Positions 1-7,764 of a DNA stretch of 64,000 nt are shown piece by piece (position 1 is the stretch's first letter; each line of letters starts with the position of its first letter). The position numbers and the translations under genes were made by a program. The notes beneath the pieces are model-generated. The model searched no databases. It was not told the origin of the DNA and saw only the letters and a program-made list of their open reading frames with translations. Source of the stretch: Clostridiales bacterium (lineage in GTDB: Bacteria > Bacillota > Clostridia > Saccharofermentanales > Saccharofermentanaceae); contig JAFZKB010000025.1 in assembly GCA_017551865.1 (NCBI GenBank), positions 1 through 64,000 of the forward strand. Reading direction: 5' to 3'.

Positions 1-2
1 AA

Positions 3-83
3 GGTGATCCTATACCGAAGGAAGACATCGACAACTTGGTGCCATGGTCGAAGGCCCTGCCTGAAATTTGCTACAAAAAATAA
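3..83 (+). CDS. IS66-type transposase, C-terminal end (partial)
   Basis: An open frame enters from the left edge and ends at a TAA at 81-83. Its last residues include NLVPWSKALPEIC, which resembles the LLPWS...PE.C tail of IS66-family TnpC transposases. This is a family resemblance recalled from memory on only 26 residues. The call is strengthened by the IS66-like terminal repeat that follows within 60 bases. The rest of the gene lies outside the window. Confidence 0.55.
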   Translation, partial: GDPIPKEDIDNLVPWSKALPEICYKK

Positions 84-138
84 GCGCTGCTCAACGCAGC
101 GTTATTCTTTTACTCAGGGCGTATGGTTTGACGCTTAC
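84..138. mobile_element. Right end of an IS66-family element
   Basis: A hairpin (GCGCTG/CAGCG with AATAA/TTATT arms, followed by CTTTT) lies at about 78-116. The segment 117-138 read on the minus strand begins GTAAGCGTC and ends ACGCCC. IS66-family terminal repeats characteristically begin GTAAGCG. I infer that the element ends at 138 and that 139-146 (CTTGTGGG) would be the 8-base target duplication. The left end is outside the window, so this cannot be confirmed here. Confidence 0.55.
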
Positions 139-773
139 CTTGTGGGTTCAGATAGTAGCATATCTTGCGTGGAATTCATCATAGTTGAAGTCCTAATTTC
201 TGTATTTATGTGTATGCAGATTCGCAATTGAAAAATGTGCTTTTATGTCCCGTGCTAAGTGACTATTTTGTAAGGTTGTTAAGGACCTTTTATTGTTATA
301 TTCTTCTTAGATGGCAAACAACTTAATAATTTATTAATTGATCAGCAAGACTGAATTTTTGGGCGGAAGCAAGGTATTGGTGTTATGGATCGTGTGTGTT
401 TTGTTTCTATGGCAGCAGTGTTTCTTATTTCAGTGGTGACATGCAGAAAATGTGTGTCGTCTAGTTCTGATGTGAGAACTATTTCTAAAGAAGGTATCGT
501 GAGAAAATACCTGTCTTTGTTGTTCCAGGACTAACGGTTTATAACTGAATAATGTGTTGATTTCTTCTATGATTCACTAAGCCGGCAAAGGTATGCGGCT
601 AGGTGAAGCGGGTATTTCTATGCTTTTTACTGGTGGAAGAAGGGATTCCTTAAGGATCTGATTCATAAATAAATGGAGATAAGGAGGTGGAATAATTGAA
701 GCAACAATTTAACAACACAGAATGAAGAACTTTATAGGGTCGAAGAAGTTTTTAAAATCAAGGGAGTATTAAT
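139..773. other. Long non-coding or relic region
   Basis: No gene is convincing here. The best reading frame is a 49-codon ORF at 385-534, which starts MDRVCFVSMAAVFLISVVTC and looks like a lipoprotein signal sequence with little after it. Its Shine-Dalgarno is poor and it may be a relic. A strong AAGGAGGTGG at about 681-690 precedes only a nine-codon TTG ORF. The stretch is AT-rich compared with the rest of the window. Confidence 0.4.
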
Positions 774-1871
774 ATGAGGTATAAAACTAATAACTTATGG
801 AAAAGAATCATTGCTGCAGTTTTACTGCTTGCAACCCTGGCAGGAACAACTACTTTGCTGGGAAAGAAAGTAGAAGCCGCATGTAGCCATTCAAACTATT
901 CAACAATAACTGTCATATCACAGGCATCATGTACAAGAACAGGAACTGCATATTGCAAGTGTAACTCCTGCGGACAGACGTTTTACAAGACTCTTCCTGC
1001 AACAGGACATAGACTATATGTAAAAGATGTCAATGGATATACACAGTTGCGATGCGCAATCTGTGAGACACGTTTCCAGTCTGAAACCACACCTAAGGGT
1101 TTGGATGATTTTGCGGGCTATCTTTATGGTAAGAAATTCAACCAGTTATCTGGTAGCTGGAAAAAGGGGCAGAAGCAGAATGCTGCGATCAACTGGATCA
1201 GCTATACCATTGGATGTTCGAAGGAGAGAGCAAAGGATCTTTCAAAGGATTATACAGGCGACCTTCAGATCAGAGTGGATAACGCAGACAAGCTTATTAC
1301 TTTTGTAGGATATTGCAATAATCTGGCTTCGAAATACGGCTTCAGTGAAGCGGGGACAGTGGCCAATATCCTGGGCAAAGCTTCGTTTGTTACATGTATG
1401 CTGAATCCGTCAAAGTCGACTGGTGACAAGGTTCTGGCGGCTGTATCAAAGATCAACCCGTATGCAGGTTCAATACTGTCATCTTATAAAACGATCTGCA
1501 AAGCTCTTATTGATATTTGCATCTACGGCGCTTGGGATGTTAAGGCGACCGATTTTGAAATTACTTGTGATAAATTCGGTATTACTTTTGAAGCACCGAC
1601 CTCAAGAGGTGGTAGCCCGAAAAAAACGCCTACATATAAAGAATTATTCACGGTTGGAAGCGATGGAAAGACAAAGCTTGACAAGTTTGTCAATGATCTT
1701 CTAGCAAAACAGCAGTATACAGGGTTCAGCTACCTTTGCGCAAACAAGAGTACCTACACAATAGATTATGCATATGTCATCCTCTGGTTAGTCCGCCCGG
1801 CTCTTGAAAAAGAGTTCTCCGGAAGCACAGAGTATAAGACTATACTGAGTCTTCTTAAGGCAGCTAAGTAA
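774..1871 (+). CDS. Secreted protein with N-terminal Cys/His ribbon-like segment
   Basis: The 365-residue product has a clear signal peptide (about residues 1-35, ending VEAA) and should be exported. Right after it comes a cysteine-rich segment with the pattern C-H...C...C.C..CG...LPATGH...C..C (about 36-100). That pattern is seen in short repeat modules of many clostridial surface proteins. The remaining 260 residues match no family I recognise and show no membrane anchor or sorting signal. AAGGGAG lies seven bases before the ATG. The gene stands alone between two mobile elements and ends in a strong terminator. Its function is unknown; a surface or secreted binding role is only a guess. Confidence 0.8.
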   Translation: MRYKTNNLWKRIIAAVLLLATLAGTTTLLGKKVEAACSHSNYSTITVISQASCTRTGTAYCKCNSCGQTFYKTLPATGHRLYVKDVNGYTQLRCAICETRFQSETTPKGLDDFAGYLYGKKFNQLSGSWKKGQKQNAAINWISYTIGCSKERAKDLSKDYTGDLQIRVDNADKLITFVGYCNNLASKYGFSEAGTVANILGKASFVTCMLNPSKSTGDKVLAAVSKINPYAGSILSSYKTICKALIDICIYGAWDVKATDFEITCDKFGITFEAPTSRGGSPKKTPTYKELFTVGSDGKTKLDKFVNDLLAKQQYTGFSYLCANKSTYTIDYAYVILWLVRPALEKEFSGSTEYKTILSLLKAAK

Positions 1872-1897
1872 ACAGCAAGCTTTATGCATGAATCTGG

Positions 1898-1935
1898 GCA
1901 GGGCTGCGGAGAAATCCGCAACCCTGCTTTTTATT
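1898..1935 (+). terminator. Rho-independent terminator of the secreted-protein gene
   Basis: GCAGGG-CTGCGGA / TCCGCA-ACCCTGC forms a long stem with a GAAA loop, followed by TTTTTATTT. Confidence 0.85.
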
Positions 1936-2087
1936 TACGGGAGTCGTGACTCCGTCGAGCTCGCGAAGCGTGCGAGACAAAAAACCACCCGCTATGCGGG
2001 TGCGCGACAGATGTTATACAAAGATAATCACCTTTCCGATACAATGTAGGTTGTTCAAGCCAAAACAAGGAAAGGAAAGGTGATTTA

Positions 2088-2543
2088 ATGGTCAATACGA
2101 CCAATAGTTTGTCGCACACAAAGTGGATGTGTAAATACCACATAGTGTTCACGCCCAAGTATAGAAGAAAAGCAATATACAATCAATACAAGGTAAGCAT
2201 AAAAGATATATTGCAGCAGTTATGCAAGTACAAGGGTGTAGAAATTCTGGAAGGGCATCTAATGCCCGATCACGTGCATATGCTGGTAAGCATACCGCCG
2301 AAGATAAGCGTATCGAGTTTCATGGGGTATCTGAAGGGTAAGAGTGCACTAATGATATTCGATAAGCATGCAAATCTAAAATACAAATTCGGGAACCGGC
2401 ATTTCTGGGCAGAAGGGTACTACGTAAGTACAGTGGGTTTAAACGAGGCAACAATAAAGAAGTATATCCAAGATCAGGAAGCCCACGATATCGCGCTAGA
2501 TAAACTCAGTGTGAAAGAGTACGAGGACCCTTTTAAAGGGTAA
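2088..2543 (+). CDS. tnpA: IS200/IS605 transposase TnpA (Y1 HUH)
   Basis: This 151-residue protein has the usual length for single-tyrosine IS200/IS605 transposases. The HUH metal motif is visible in HLMPDHVHML. The catalytic tyrosine is most likely in the KKYIQDQ helix near the C-terminus. TnpA acts as a dimer that recognises subterminal hairpins and moves a single DNA strand. The start follows AAGGAAAGGTGATTTA. The gene is intact with no frameshift, so the element may still be active. The start of the protein resembles other family members (HTKWMCKYHIVFTPKYRRK, YHIVF motif). Confidence 0.93.
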   Translation: MVNTTNSLSHTKWMCKYHIVFTPKYRRKAIYNQYKVSIKDILQQLCKYKGVEILEGHLMPDHVHMLVSIPPKISVSSFMGYLKGKSALMIFDKHANLKYKFGNRHFWAEGYYVSTVGLNEATIKKYIQDQEAHDIALDKLSVKEYEDPFKG

Positions 2544-2660
2544 GCCGGTATTACAGATGCCCATTCATGGGCGGCTACGAGTCAAAGGCAGTTAGGCTTG
2601 AACGACATGTGAAAGCCAGCGTCTTTAGGCGCTGGCCGGTAACATGGGCTTATAGCCCTA
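2544..2660 (+). ncRNA. Structured 3' tail of the IS200 element (candidate RNA)
   Basis: Between the tnpA stop and the right-end hairpin are about 120 bases with three or more compact hairpins: GCCCAT-TC-ATGGGC, CCAGCG...CGCTGG and GGGC-TTATA-GCCC. This is more structure than TnpA needs at the right end. It may be a transcribed RNA carried by the element or a passenger remnant. No known RNA family is claimed. Confidence 0.35.
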
Positions 2661-2728
2661 GAGCAAACCACCCGTTCGACGGGTGGTTATGATTTTTGAG
2701 GGGGGATAGTTCAACTTGTATTTTTTAG

Positions 2729-2757
2729 TTGACACTCATCTTTTCCTGTCTTAAAAT
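2729..2757 (+). promoter_or_regulatory. Sigma-A promoter of the bacteriocin-like operon
   Basis: TTGACA at 2729-2734 and TAAAAT at 2752-2757 are separated by exactly 17 bases. It is the only strong promoter before the gene set at 3135-6620. Confidence 0.75.
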
Positions 2758-2790
2758 CTGCTTAGGGTTGGCATTTATGGAGGTGGATCT

Positions 2791-2901
2791 ATGAAACTCT
2801 GCGTCTGCGATGCGCCCTTTTCTTTTTGTGCACGTGTCACGTGCACGGGTATTTGCCGTTTTTCAGGCATTCCCGTTTTATTAGTAAGTTATAACGAATG
2901 A
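2791..2901 (+). CDS. Small Cys-rich ORF (36 residues)
   Basis: The ORF has an excellent Shine-Dalgarno (GGAGGTGGATCT directly before ATG) and lies just downstream of the operon promoter. It begins MKLCVCDAPF and contains five cysteines. A 19-base palindrome, GTGCACGTG-T-CACGTGCAC, lies inside it at 2828-2846. Its stop overlaps the ATG of the next frame as ATGA. It could be a leader peptide, a tiny secreted factor or a decayed copy. No family is recognised. Confidence 0.4.
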   Translation: MKLCVCDAPFSFCARVTCTGICRFSGIPVLLVSYNE

Positions 2902-3089
2902 AGGTGGGCTCTATGCTCTTATGCACGTCTTCCGTCTTTTGGGGGGATGGATCTTTTCGTGCGGAAAATGAGAGTTCGGGCTACCCGAAACAAATCATGG
3001 GAAAGGAGGTATTTAGAAATGAAGAAAGAGTGCATTTTATTGTTCGTTCGGAATTTCGAAAGAAAGAGACCATAAAACAGATGAACTGA
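2898..3089 (+). CDS. Small ORF of 63 residues, possible leader
   Basis: This frame starts by ATGA overlap with the preceding Cys-rich ORF. A second start at 2913 has AAGGTGGGCTCT in front of it. The beginning resembles the preceding small ORF at DNA level (AGGTGG..TCTATG...CT.TGC), suggesting degenerate duplication. Within it, AAAGGAGGTATTTAGAA at 3002-3018 precedes a third start giving only 17 residues (MKKECILLFVRNFERKRP). No family is recognised and translation is uncertain. Confidence 0.3.
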   Translation: MKVGSMLLCTSSVFWGDGSFRAENESSGYPKQIMGKEVFRNEERVHFIVRSEFRKKETIKQMN

Positions 3090-3134
3090 TTTTCTAGAAA
3101 CGAATAAGGATGGCAAACAATTGGAGGTGTTTCT

Positions 3135-3482
3135 ATGAAAGTAAAGAGAGCAATAGCAATGTGTTTAACTATGGCTGCCCTAGCTTCGTGCGTGGTCGTT
3201 CCGACAGTTATGGCAAAGCCGGTTGATTATAAATGTACCAGTAGAGGAAAAAGAGAGTTCAGACAAAACGGAAGCTCTGTGACGAGTGTTCAGGGATGGT
3301 GCGTTTTGAATGTGTATGCAACGAACGGCTATAGGTATGTAGATGCATTCATTTCAAAAAAGACAGGAAACCCTGACGCCTTGCGGAGATGGAATTTAAG
3401 ATCAGACATTTACGGGTATAGCTCTTACGTTGCAGATAAAACGAATAATCAAGGATGTGAGGGCTATCTGTTCAAATGGTGA
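3135..3482 (+). CDS. Secreted bacteriocin-like peptide, lactococcin 972 type (candidate)
   Basis: The 115-residue precursor has a signal peptide ending about VMA-KP (residues 25-29), leaving some 88 mature residues with three cysteines. The mature part is rich in Tyr, Trp, Gly and Asn and ends in aromatic residues (YLFKW). Lactococcin 972-type peptides are Sec-exported, of similar size and end YYNFW. They are encoded just before an integral membrane protein and an ABC ATPase, exactly as here. The sequence match itself is weak, so the family call rests largely on context. GGAGGTGTTTCT precedes the ATG. The last 7 bases overlap the next gene. Confidence 0.55.
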   Translation: MKVKRAIAMCLTMAALASCVVVPTVMAKPVDYKCTSRGKREFRQNGSSVTSVQGWCVLNVYATNGYRYVDAFISKKTGNPDALRRWNLRSDIYGYSSYVADKTNNQGCEGYLFKW

Positions 3483-4675
3483 AACGTGAAGATAAAACCG
3501 GGAATTCAGTCATACTCGGGCTGGCGATATTTCTATTCTTTTTTGCTGTGATTGTAGTCGGGTATGTGTTCATCTGCACGGATGAAGAGTACAACTACAA
3601 TCAGCAGATCGCTCGTGGATATATAACCCGAGACGCGCTCTTTTTCAATATCTGTGATCCATCACTGCCTATTGCTAAATACGGTGGATTCCTCAATGGA
3701 GAAATCGTTGGTAACGGATCGAGTATTGACGAGGATGGAATTCTGACCTTCGATCCTTCCCCGATTGAAGCGGCTGACCCGGATTTTGTACTGACCAATC
3801 CTGTATTAGAGGATGGTCGTACCGCGATGGAAACTGTACTTGGTGCGGGAAGCGGAAGTTATTTCGCTTCCCTGCATCGGGGTACGCTTCGCGGGGTCTT
3901 TTTCCGTGGAAAAAGAAGTGCTGACCTGCCGCTTATAAAGGGGCGTTTCTTCACGGAGAAAGAGTGTTTATCTGAAGTCCCGCTGGCTGTGGTGGGACAG
4001 AATGTGTATCAGTCGTGTTACGAAGAGAACGGGCACGACTATCTCGATTATATGGAGAAGAAATACGAAGTCATCGGAGTGGCGGCTATCTCCGGTGAGT
4101 CACCGATAGATTCGCTTGTATTCATAAACCTCGGGAGTATTCCGGCTGAGGAGCAGATCAAGGGGATCTTCTATATCGATAATGCTTCTTCGGCCGAATC
4201 GGTTTTCGAGGAAATGAACCGGAAAAGTGAAGAAGTACTTCGAACGACGCTTACCCGCCGGAACACGCCGGTCGCACTGATCGACATTGTTTCCGGAGGC
4301 ATGTACCTGAAGAACTATTTGAAAGTTATCATGGTTTTCCTACTGATTTTCTTCTATGGAAGCATTCTTGTTATGGCGATACGTTTCCATAAAGTGAAAT
4401 CAGCCGTGCTTCGCCTTTGCGGAGTTTCCTTCCGTAAATTTATGGGGATCTTCTGCAAAAGCTTTGTTTTCTGGGCATCTGCGGGGATCATCCTGTCCGC
4501 CCTTATCACGATTTCGACAATATTCTCAGGACTGTTCTCGTTGCCGTTTGCGCTTCTTTGGAAGATTTTCGGAACGTTTCTATTCCTAGATCTCTTTCTT
4601 CTGATCCTGTTTGTGGTCATATCCGGGATCGTGGAATACCGGATCGATCCCAGAAAGGTGGTGACCAGAATATGA
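3476..4675 (+). CDS. FtsX-like ABC permease, bacteriocin-operon type
   Basis: The 399-residue protein has one membrane segment near residues 12-32, an extracellular domain of about 230 residues and three more segments in the last 130 residues. This is the FtsX/MacB-like plan. It begins inside the last codons of the secreted peptide gene (ATGGTGA) with no Shine-Dalgarno of its own, so translation is probably coupled. In lactococcin 972-type loci the equivalent large membrane protein is linked to immunity or export. Here the role seems split between this protein and the next, which together make one eight-segment unit. Its role in export or self-protection is inferred from position. Confidence 0.75.
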   Translation: MVKREDKTGNSVILGLAIFLFFFAVIVVGYVFICTDEEYNYNQQIARGYITRDALFFNICDPSLPIAKYGGFLNGEIVGNGSSIDEDGILTFDPSPIEAADPDFVLTNPVLEDGRTAMETVLGAGSGSYFASLHRGTLRGVFFRGKRSADLPLIKGRFFTEKECLSEVPLAVVGQNVYQSCYEENGHDYLDYMEKKYEVIGVAAISGESPIDSLVFINLGSIPAEEQIKGIFYIDNASSAESVFEEMNRKSEEVLRTTLTRRNTPVALIDIVSGGMYLKNYLKVIMVFLLIFFYGSILVMAIRFHKVKSAVLRLCGVSFRKFMGIFCKSFVFWASAGIILSALITISTIFSGLFSLPFALLWKIFGTFLFLDLFLLILFVVISGIVEYRIDPRKVVTRI

Positions 4676-5937
4676 GGACTGTGATCATCAATACATATCG
4701 CAATATGTTTAAAAGCATAAAGAGGAATCTGACGATCTTTCTCAATATGGTCATCTGTACGCTTGCGATCTTCATTCTTCTGCAGAATTTCTATTTCCTC
4801 AAGGACCGCCACGATGAGTATTTCAAATCTGGCAAAGTGGCCAGTAATTACAATATCTGGTTTGAGGATATGGATGATTATGGTATTTATACAAGTGATT
4901 GTTTCAACAAAACATCCATGTACTATGTAGGTCAGGAAGTGCTAAAAGAGCTGGAAAGTGATCCTGGGGTCATTCTTTATAGCGCTTCAAGCTTTGAATG
5001 TCCACTGGGGGATTTTATTGACGGACCGGATCTTTCTCCGTATGCCAATGTAGATGATATTTTCGGAGATTTAAAGATCGAACAGTTATATATCTCACTT
5101 CATGCGCAGGATGCATTTCAGCTGAAATGTGCTTCGGGAAGGCTTTTAGAGGAGAAAGATTACGGGATAGATAGAACAGAGCCGGTTCCAGCCATATTGG
5201 GATATAACTACCAGGAAGTATATAAAGTTGGAGATATCATTCATATGAAGAATGATCATTATGATGACAAGGCTATAGTGGTCGGTTTTCTTGAAAAGTA
5301 TTCCTCTTTGAATCTTTGGAACCATATCATTTCGCTGGATACTGTTATGGTCATGGCCGGAAGTTTTCCTCGCGAGTCTGAAGAGAATGAGTTCTATGAA
5401 AAGTCGAGTGCGAACGAATTCCGATCAGTGTATGAACCGAGTATCTATGTAAAGGACGAGAAACTGGATCTTCAGAAGTTGATGAATTCGATTACGGCCA
5501 AGAACGGTTTTTATACTCTTTCTGTGGACCCGACCGATGGTGTCGAGATTACAGAGACCAAAGGAATATCTGAGAAAAACGTTATGCTGATTGCCATCAT
5601 GACGGCGGTCACGGGCATCATATGCCTGATCACGCTCGGTATGGTCCTGTATAATCGGGCACTTGAAGATCTTTCGACGAACTGTATCTATCTTCTTTGC
5701 GGTGTTCCGCTTTGGAAAATCAATGCATCGATCATTCTGGAGATGCTGATCTGGGCGGCACTGTCGTGCGTGCCCGCAATAGTGATCTCACAACTCGAAT
5801 ATAAGGAGTTCCTGGTTTCACCGATACTGCTGTTCGCATTTGCGGCCATCGTATCCTTTATCGCGCTGATCCCGACGCTCCGCGTCTTGAAAAAAGTCAA
5901 TCTGGATATGTTCGTTCGAGACCGGATCATCGTCTAA
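4672..5937 (+). CDS. Second FtsX-like ABC permease
   Basis: I take the ATG at 4672 (MRTVIINTYRNMFKSIKRNL), which overlaps the previous stop as ATGA and gives 421 residues. An in-frame upstream start at 4558 would lie within the preceding gene. It has a first membrane segment at about residues 18-38, a long extracellular part and three segments at the end, like the gene before it. It ends in a short basic and hydrophobic tail typical of FtsX-like permeases (VLKKVNLDMFVRDRIIV). It probably pairs with 3476-4675 and the following ATPase to form one transporter. Confidence 0.75.
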   Translation: MRTVIINTYRNMFKSIKRNLTIFLNMVICTLAIFILLQNFYFLKDRHDEYFKSGKVASNYNIWFEDMDDYGIYTSDCFNKTSMYYVGQEVLKELESDPGVILYSASSFECPLGDFIDGPDLSPYANVDDIFGDLKIEQLYISLHAQDAFQLKCASGRLLEEKDYGIDRTEPVPAILGYNYQEVYKVGDIIHMKNDHYDDKAIVVGFLEKYSSLNLWNHIISLDTVMVMAGSFPRESEENEFYEKSSANEFRSVYEPSIYVKDEKLDLQKLMNSITAKNGFYTLSVDPTDGVEITETKGISEKNVMLIAIMTAVTGIICLITLGMVLYNRALEDLSTNCIYLLCGVPLWKINASIILEMLIWAALSCVPAIVISQLEYKEFLVSPILLFAFAAIVSFIALIPTLRVLKKVNLDMFVRDRIIV

Positions 5938-5960
5938 AAATACATTCTGGAGGAAAAGAA

Positions 5961-6620
5961 ATGTCTTTTATTGAATTGAAACGCATCAATAAATCATTCG
6001 GGAAGAAGAGTTCTAAGGTCGACGTACTGGAAGATCTGGACCTTTCGATCGGAAAGGGAGAACTTGTCGCGATCATGGGGAAGAGCGGCTCGGGAAAAAC
6101 GACGCTGCTGAATATCCTTGCGGGGATCGATGCACCAGACAGCGGAGAGTATCTTTTCGATGAGAAACCGATGAAGATCAAGAGCGCGGCGGATGGCGTA
6201 AGATTCCGAAGAAATAACATCGGTATTGTGCTCCAGCATTTCGCGCTGATCAACGACTTCACCGTATATGAGAATGTTGAAGTCGGGCTTTGGGAATCGG
6301 GCCTATCTTCCGGCGAAAAGCGCAAGCGTGTTTTTGATGTCCTGGAGCGGCTCGAGATCGCGGACCTGAAGGATAAGTACCCGGGAAAGCTCTCGGGCGG
6401 TGAGAAGCAGCGTGTGGCGATCGGCCGCGCAATCATCTGCGAACCCAAGCTCCTGCTTGCGGACGAGCCGACAGGATCTCTGGATTCGACCACAGAGGAG
6501 CACATCATAAAGATCATTCAGGATCTGAATAAGACGAATGGAACGACGGTCGTTGTGGTCACGCATGACGATGAAGTGGCAAAGAGCTGCATGCGCACGA
6601 TCAGGTTAGAGAAGCATTGA
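5961..6620 (+). CDS. ABC transporter ATP-binding protein, MacB/LolD class
   Basis: All ABC motifs are intact: Walker A GKSGSGKTT (about 40-48), signature LSGGEKQRVAIGRA, Walker B LLLADEPTGSLD and the H-loop VVVVTHDD. At 219 residues it is a stand-alone ATPase of the MacB/LolD class, the class that pairs with FtsX-like permeases. CTGGAGG precedes the ATG. It is the last gene of the set and is followed by a terminator. A lactococcin 972-group ABC ATPase subfamily is known, and this protein would be its expected counterpart here. Its role as exporter or immunity pump for the peptide at 3135 is inferred. Confidence 0.9.
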   Translation: MSFIELKRINKSFGKKSSKVDVLEDLDLSIGKGELVAIMGKSGSGKTTLLNILAGIDAPDSGEYLFDEKPMKIKSAADGVRFRRNNIGIVLQHFALINDFTVYENVEVGLWESGLSSGEKRKRVFDVLERLEIADLKDKYPGKLSGGEKQRVAIGRAIICEPKLLLADEPTGSLDSTTEEHIIKIIQDLNKTNGTTVVVVTHDDEVAKSCMRTIRLEKH

Positions 6621-6642
6621 TAGGGCTTTAAATGGGATAAGG

Positions 6643-6688
6643 AAAAGGATCTTCCCGCGAAGAATCGGGGAAGATCCTTTTCTTTTTT
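6643..6688 (+). terminator. Terminator of the bacteriocin-like operon
   Basis: AAAAGGATCTTCCC and GGGAAGATCCTTTT form a 14-base-pair stem followed by CTTTTTT. It closes transcription from 2757 and, because it also has A-tract symmetry, could serve the convergent gene at 6787-7764. Confidence 0.9.
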
Positions 6689-6786
6689 CATCGAGTCGTT
6701 CTGCAGGGAAGAAGGTGTCTTCCTGAGCAGATCTTTTCAATGATTATCTGTTCATTCAATAAATGACAGTGCCTGTTTTTCGGGCG

Positions 6787-7764
6787 TTAGTTCTGCTTGT
6801 TGTACTGTCTGATGATGCCCATATCGCTGCATCTGTTACGGAATTCGTCGGACTTGATGACGCCTCTGAAGACACCCTCTCTGCCCTGACTGCCGATAAC
6901 ACTTAACCAGTAGTTCTTGCCGTTGGCATCCGCATTTCTTCCGAGGAGACCCTTATAGAGACAGTCAATGTATGCCGAGTCAGAGATACTCTTGTTCTTG
7001 AACTCGTTGGAGCAGAAGAACTCCCATGCAACTTCGGTAACGGTCTTGTTCGGGTTGCCTGAAGTTAATGTGTTGATCCAGGAATTAAATCCGCCGGCAT
7101 CCGGAGTTCTTCCGAGAATTCCAGAATAAAGGCCGGTAACGAAAGAGTTGTACTTGTTGTTCGGATCTGCGTCAAATGTCGCTCTGCCGTAACCCTTGAT
7201 CTTCGAAGAACCAAGAGGATAGTCTCTTTTGCCGACAGACTTGGAAACATTACCTTCGATGGTATAGACTCTGCCGCCATAGACTGCATATACCAGACCG
7301 GTATGTGTCATTTTGTTGCTACTGTCTTTGAAGAAGATCTGATCACCCGGCTGAGGATAGGACGGATGGTTGGAGTAATAACTGTAGGAATACTTTACGC
7401 CTGCACCGCAATCGTGACCCGCGGTCTGGCCGGTCATCTGACGCGCAGCATCGAAGCCGTATGCCTGGATAAAGCACCAGTCTACGAAGATATCGCACCA
7501 CTCGGCAGCACCATTCTTATAGCCGTTATAGAAGTACTGACCATTTCTTCTCATGTTGTCAATGTCTTCGGAATACTTGCACTTGTTGTTAGCGTATTCG
7601 CGATAGCCTTCTTCCGCCAGAGCGATGTTGACGACGGCTGCGGCGTACTTTTTATTGCTGGCAGCACTTACCTTCTTCTGTGTCATCACAGAGGAGCCGG
7701 CAGTAAGGATACTGGCGACTGTGACAATAACTGACAATGATTTAAAAATGCCTGTTTTTTTCAT
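6787..7764 (-). CDS. Secreted CHAP-domain peptidoglycan hydrolase with DUF4214
   Basis: The chosen ATG at 7764 has AGGAG ten bases upstream; an in-frame GTG at 7773 lies too close to that site. The 325-residue product has a signal peptide (about 1-35). A CHAP-type amidase/endopeptidase domain follows (about 38-190) with catalytic Cys in EWCDIFVDWC and His in THTGLVYAV, then an EGN motif. The C-terminal 115 residues are a DUF4214-like domain built from two related motifs (LYSGILGRTPDAGG and LYKGLLGRNADANG). DUF4214 is common in clostridial surface and secreted proteins. It probably cleaves cell-wall peptides during growth or separation. No sorting motif is seen. Confidence 0.88.
   Translation of the reverse strand: MKKTGIFKSLSVIVTVASILTAGSSVMTQKKVSAASNKKYAAAVVNIALAEEGYREYANNKCKYSEDIDNMRRNGQYFYNGYKNGAAEWCDIFVDWCFIQAYGFDAARQMTGQTAGHDCGAGVKYSYSYYSNHPSYPQPGDQIFFKDSSNKMTHTGLVYAVYGGRVYTIEGNVSKSVGKRDYPLGSSKIKGYGRATFDADPNNKYNSFVTGLYSGILGRTPDAGGFNSWINTLTSGNPNKTVTEVAWEFFCSNEFKNKSISDSAYIDCLYKGLLGRNADANGKNYWLSVIGSQGREGVFRGVIKSDEFRNRCSDMGIIRQYNKQN

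Larger units (their letters stand above)
1939..2700 (+). mobile_element. IS200/IS605-family element, tnpA only
   Basis: The element has a subterminal hairpin at each side: CACCCGC-TAT-GCGGGTG at about 1984-2001 and ACCACCCGT-TCG-ACGGGTGGT at about 2667-2687. Elements of this family have hairpin ends rather than inverted repeats and insert 3' of a short target. TTAC directly precedes the presumed left edge, which fits the target type known for IS608. A second hairpin pair (GGAGTC/GACTCC) sits at 1940-1953. There is no tnpB or iscB. The exact boundaries are inferred and could be off by tens of bases. Confidence 0.75.

Noticed and set aside
4..231. 75-residue ORF at the left edge
   Set aside because: It runs in another frame across the IS66 transposase tail, its terminator-like stem and the element end.
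1931..2182. 83-residue minus-strand ORF at the IS200 left end
   Set aside because: It covers the subterminal hairpin and the start of tnpA in antisense and has no protein-like pattern.
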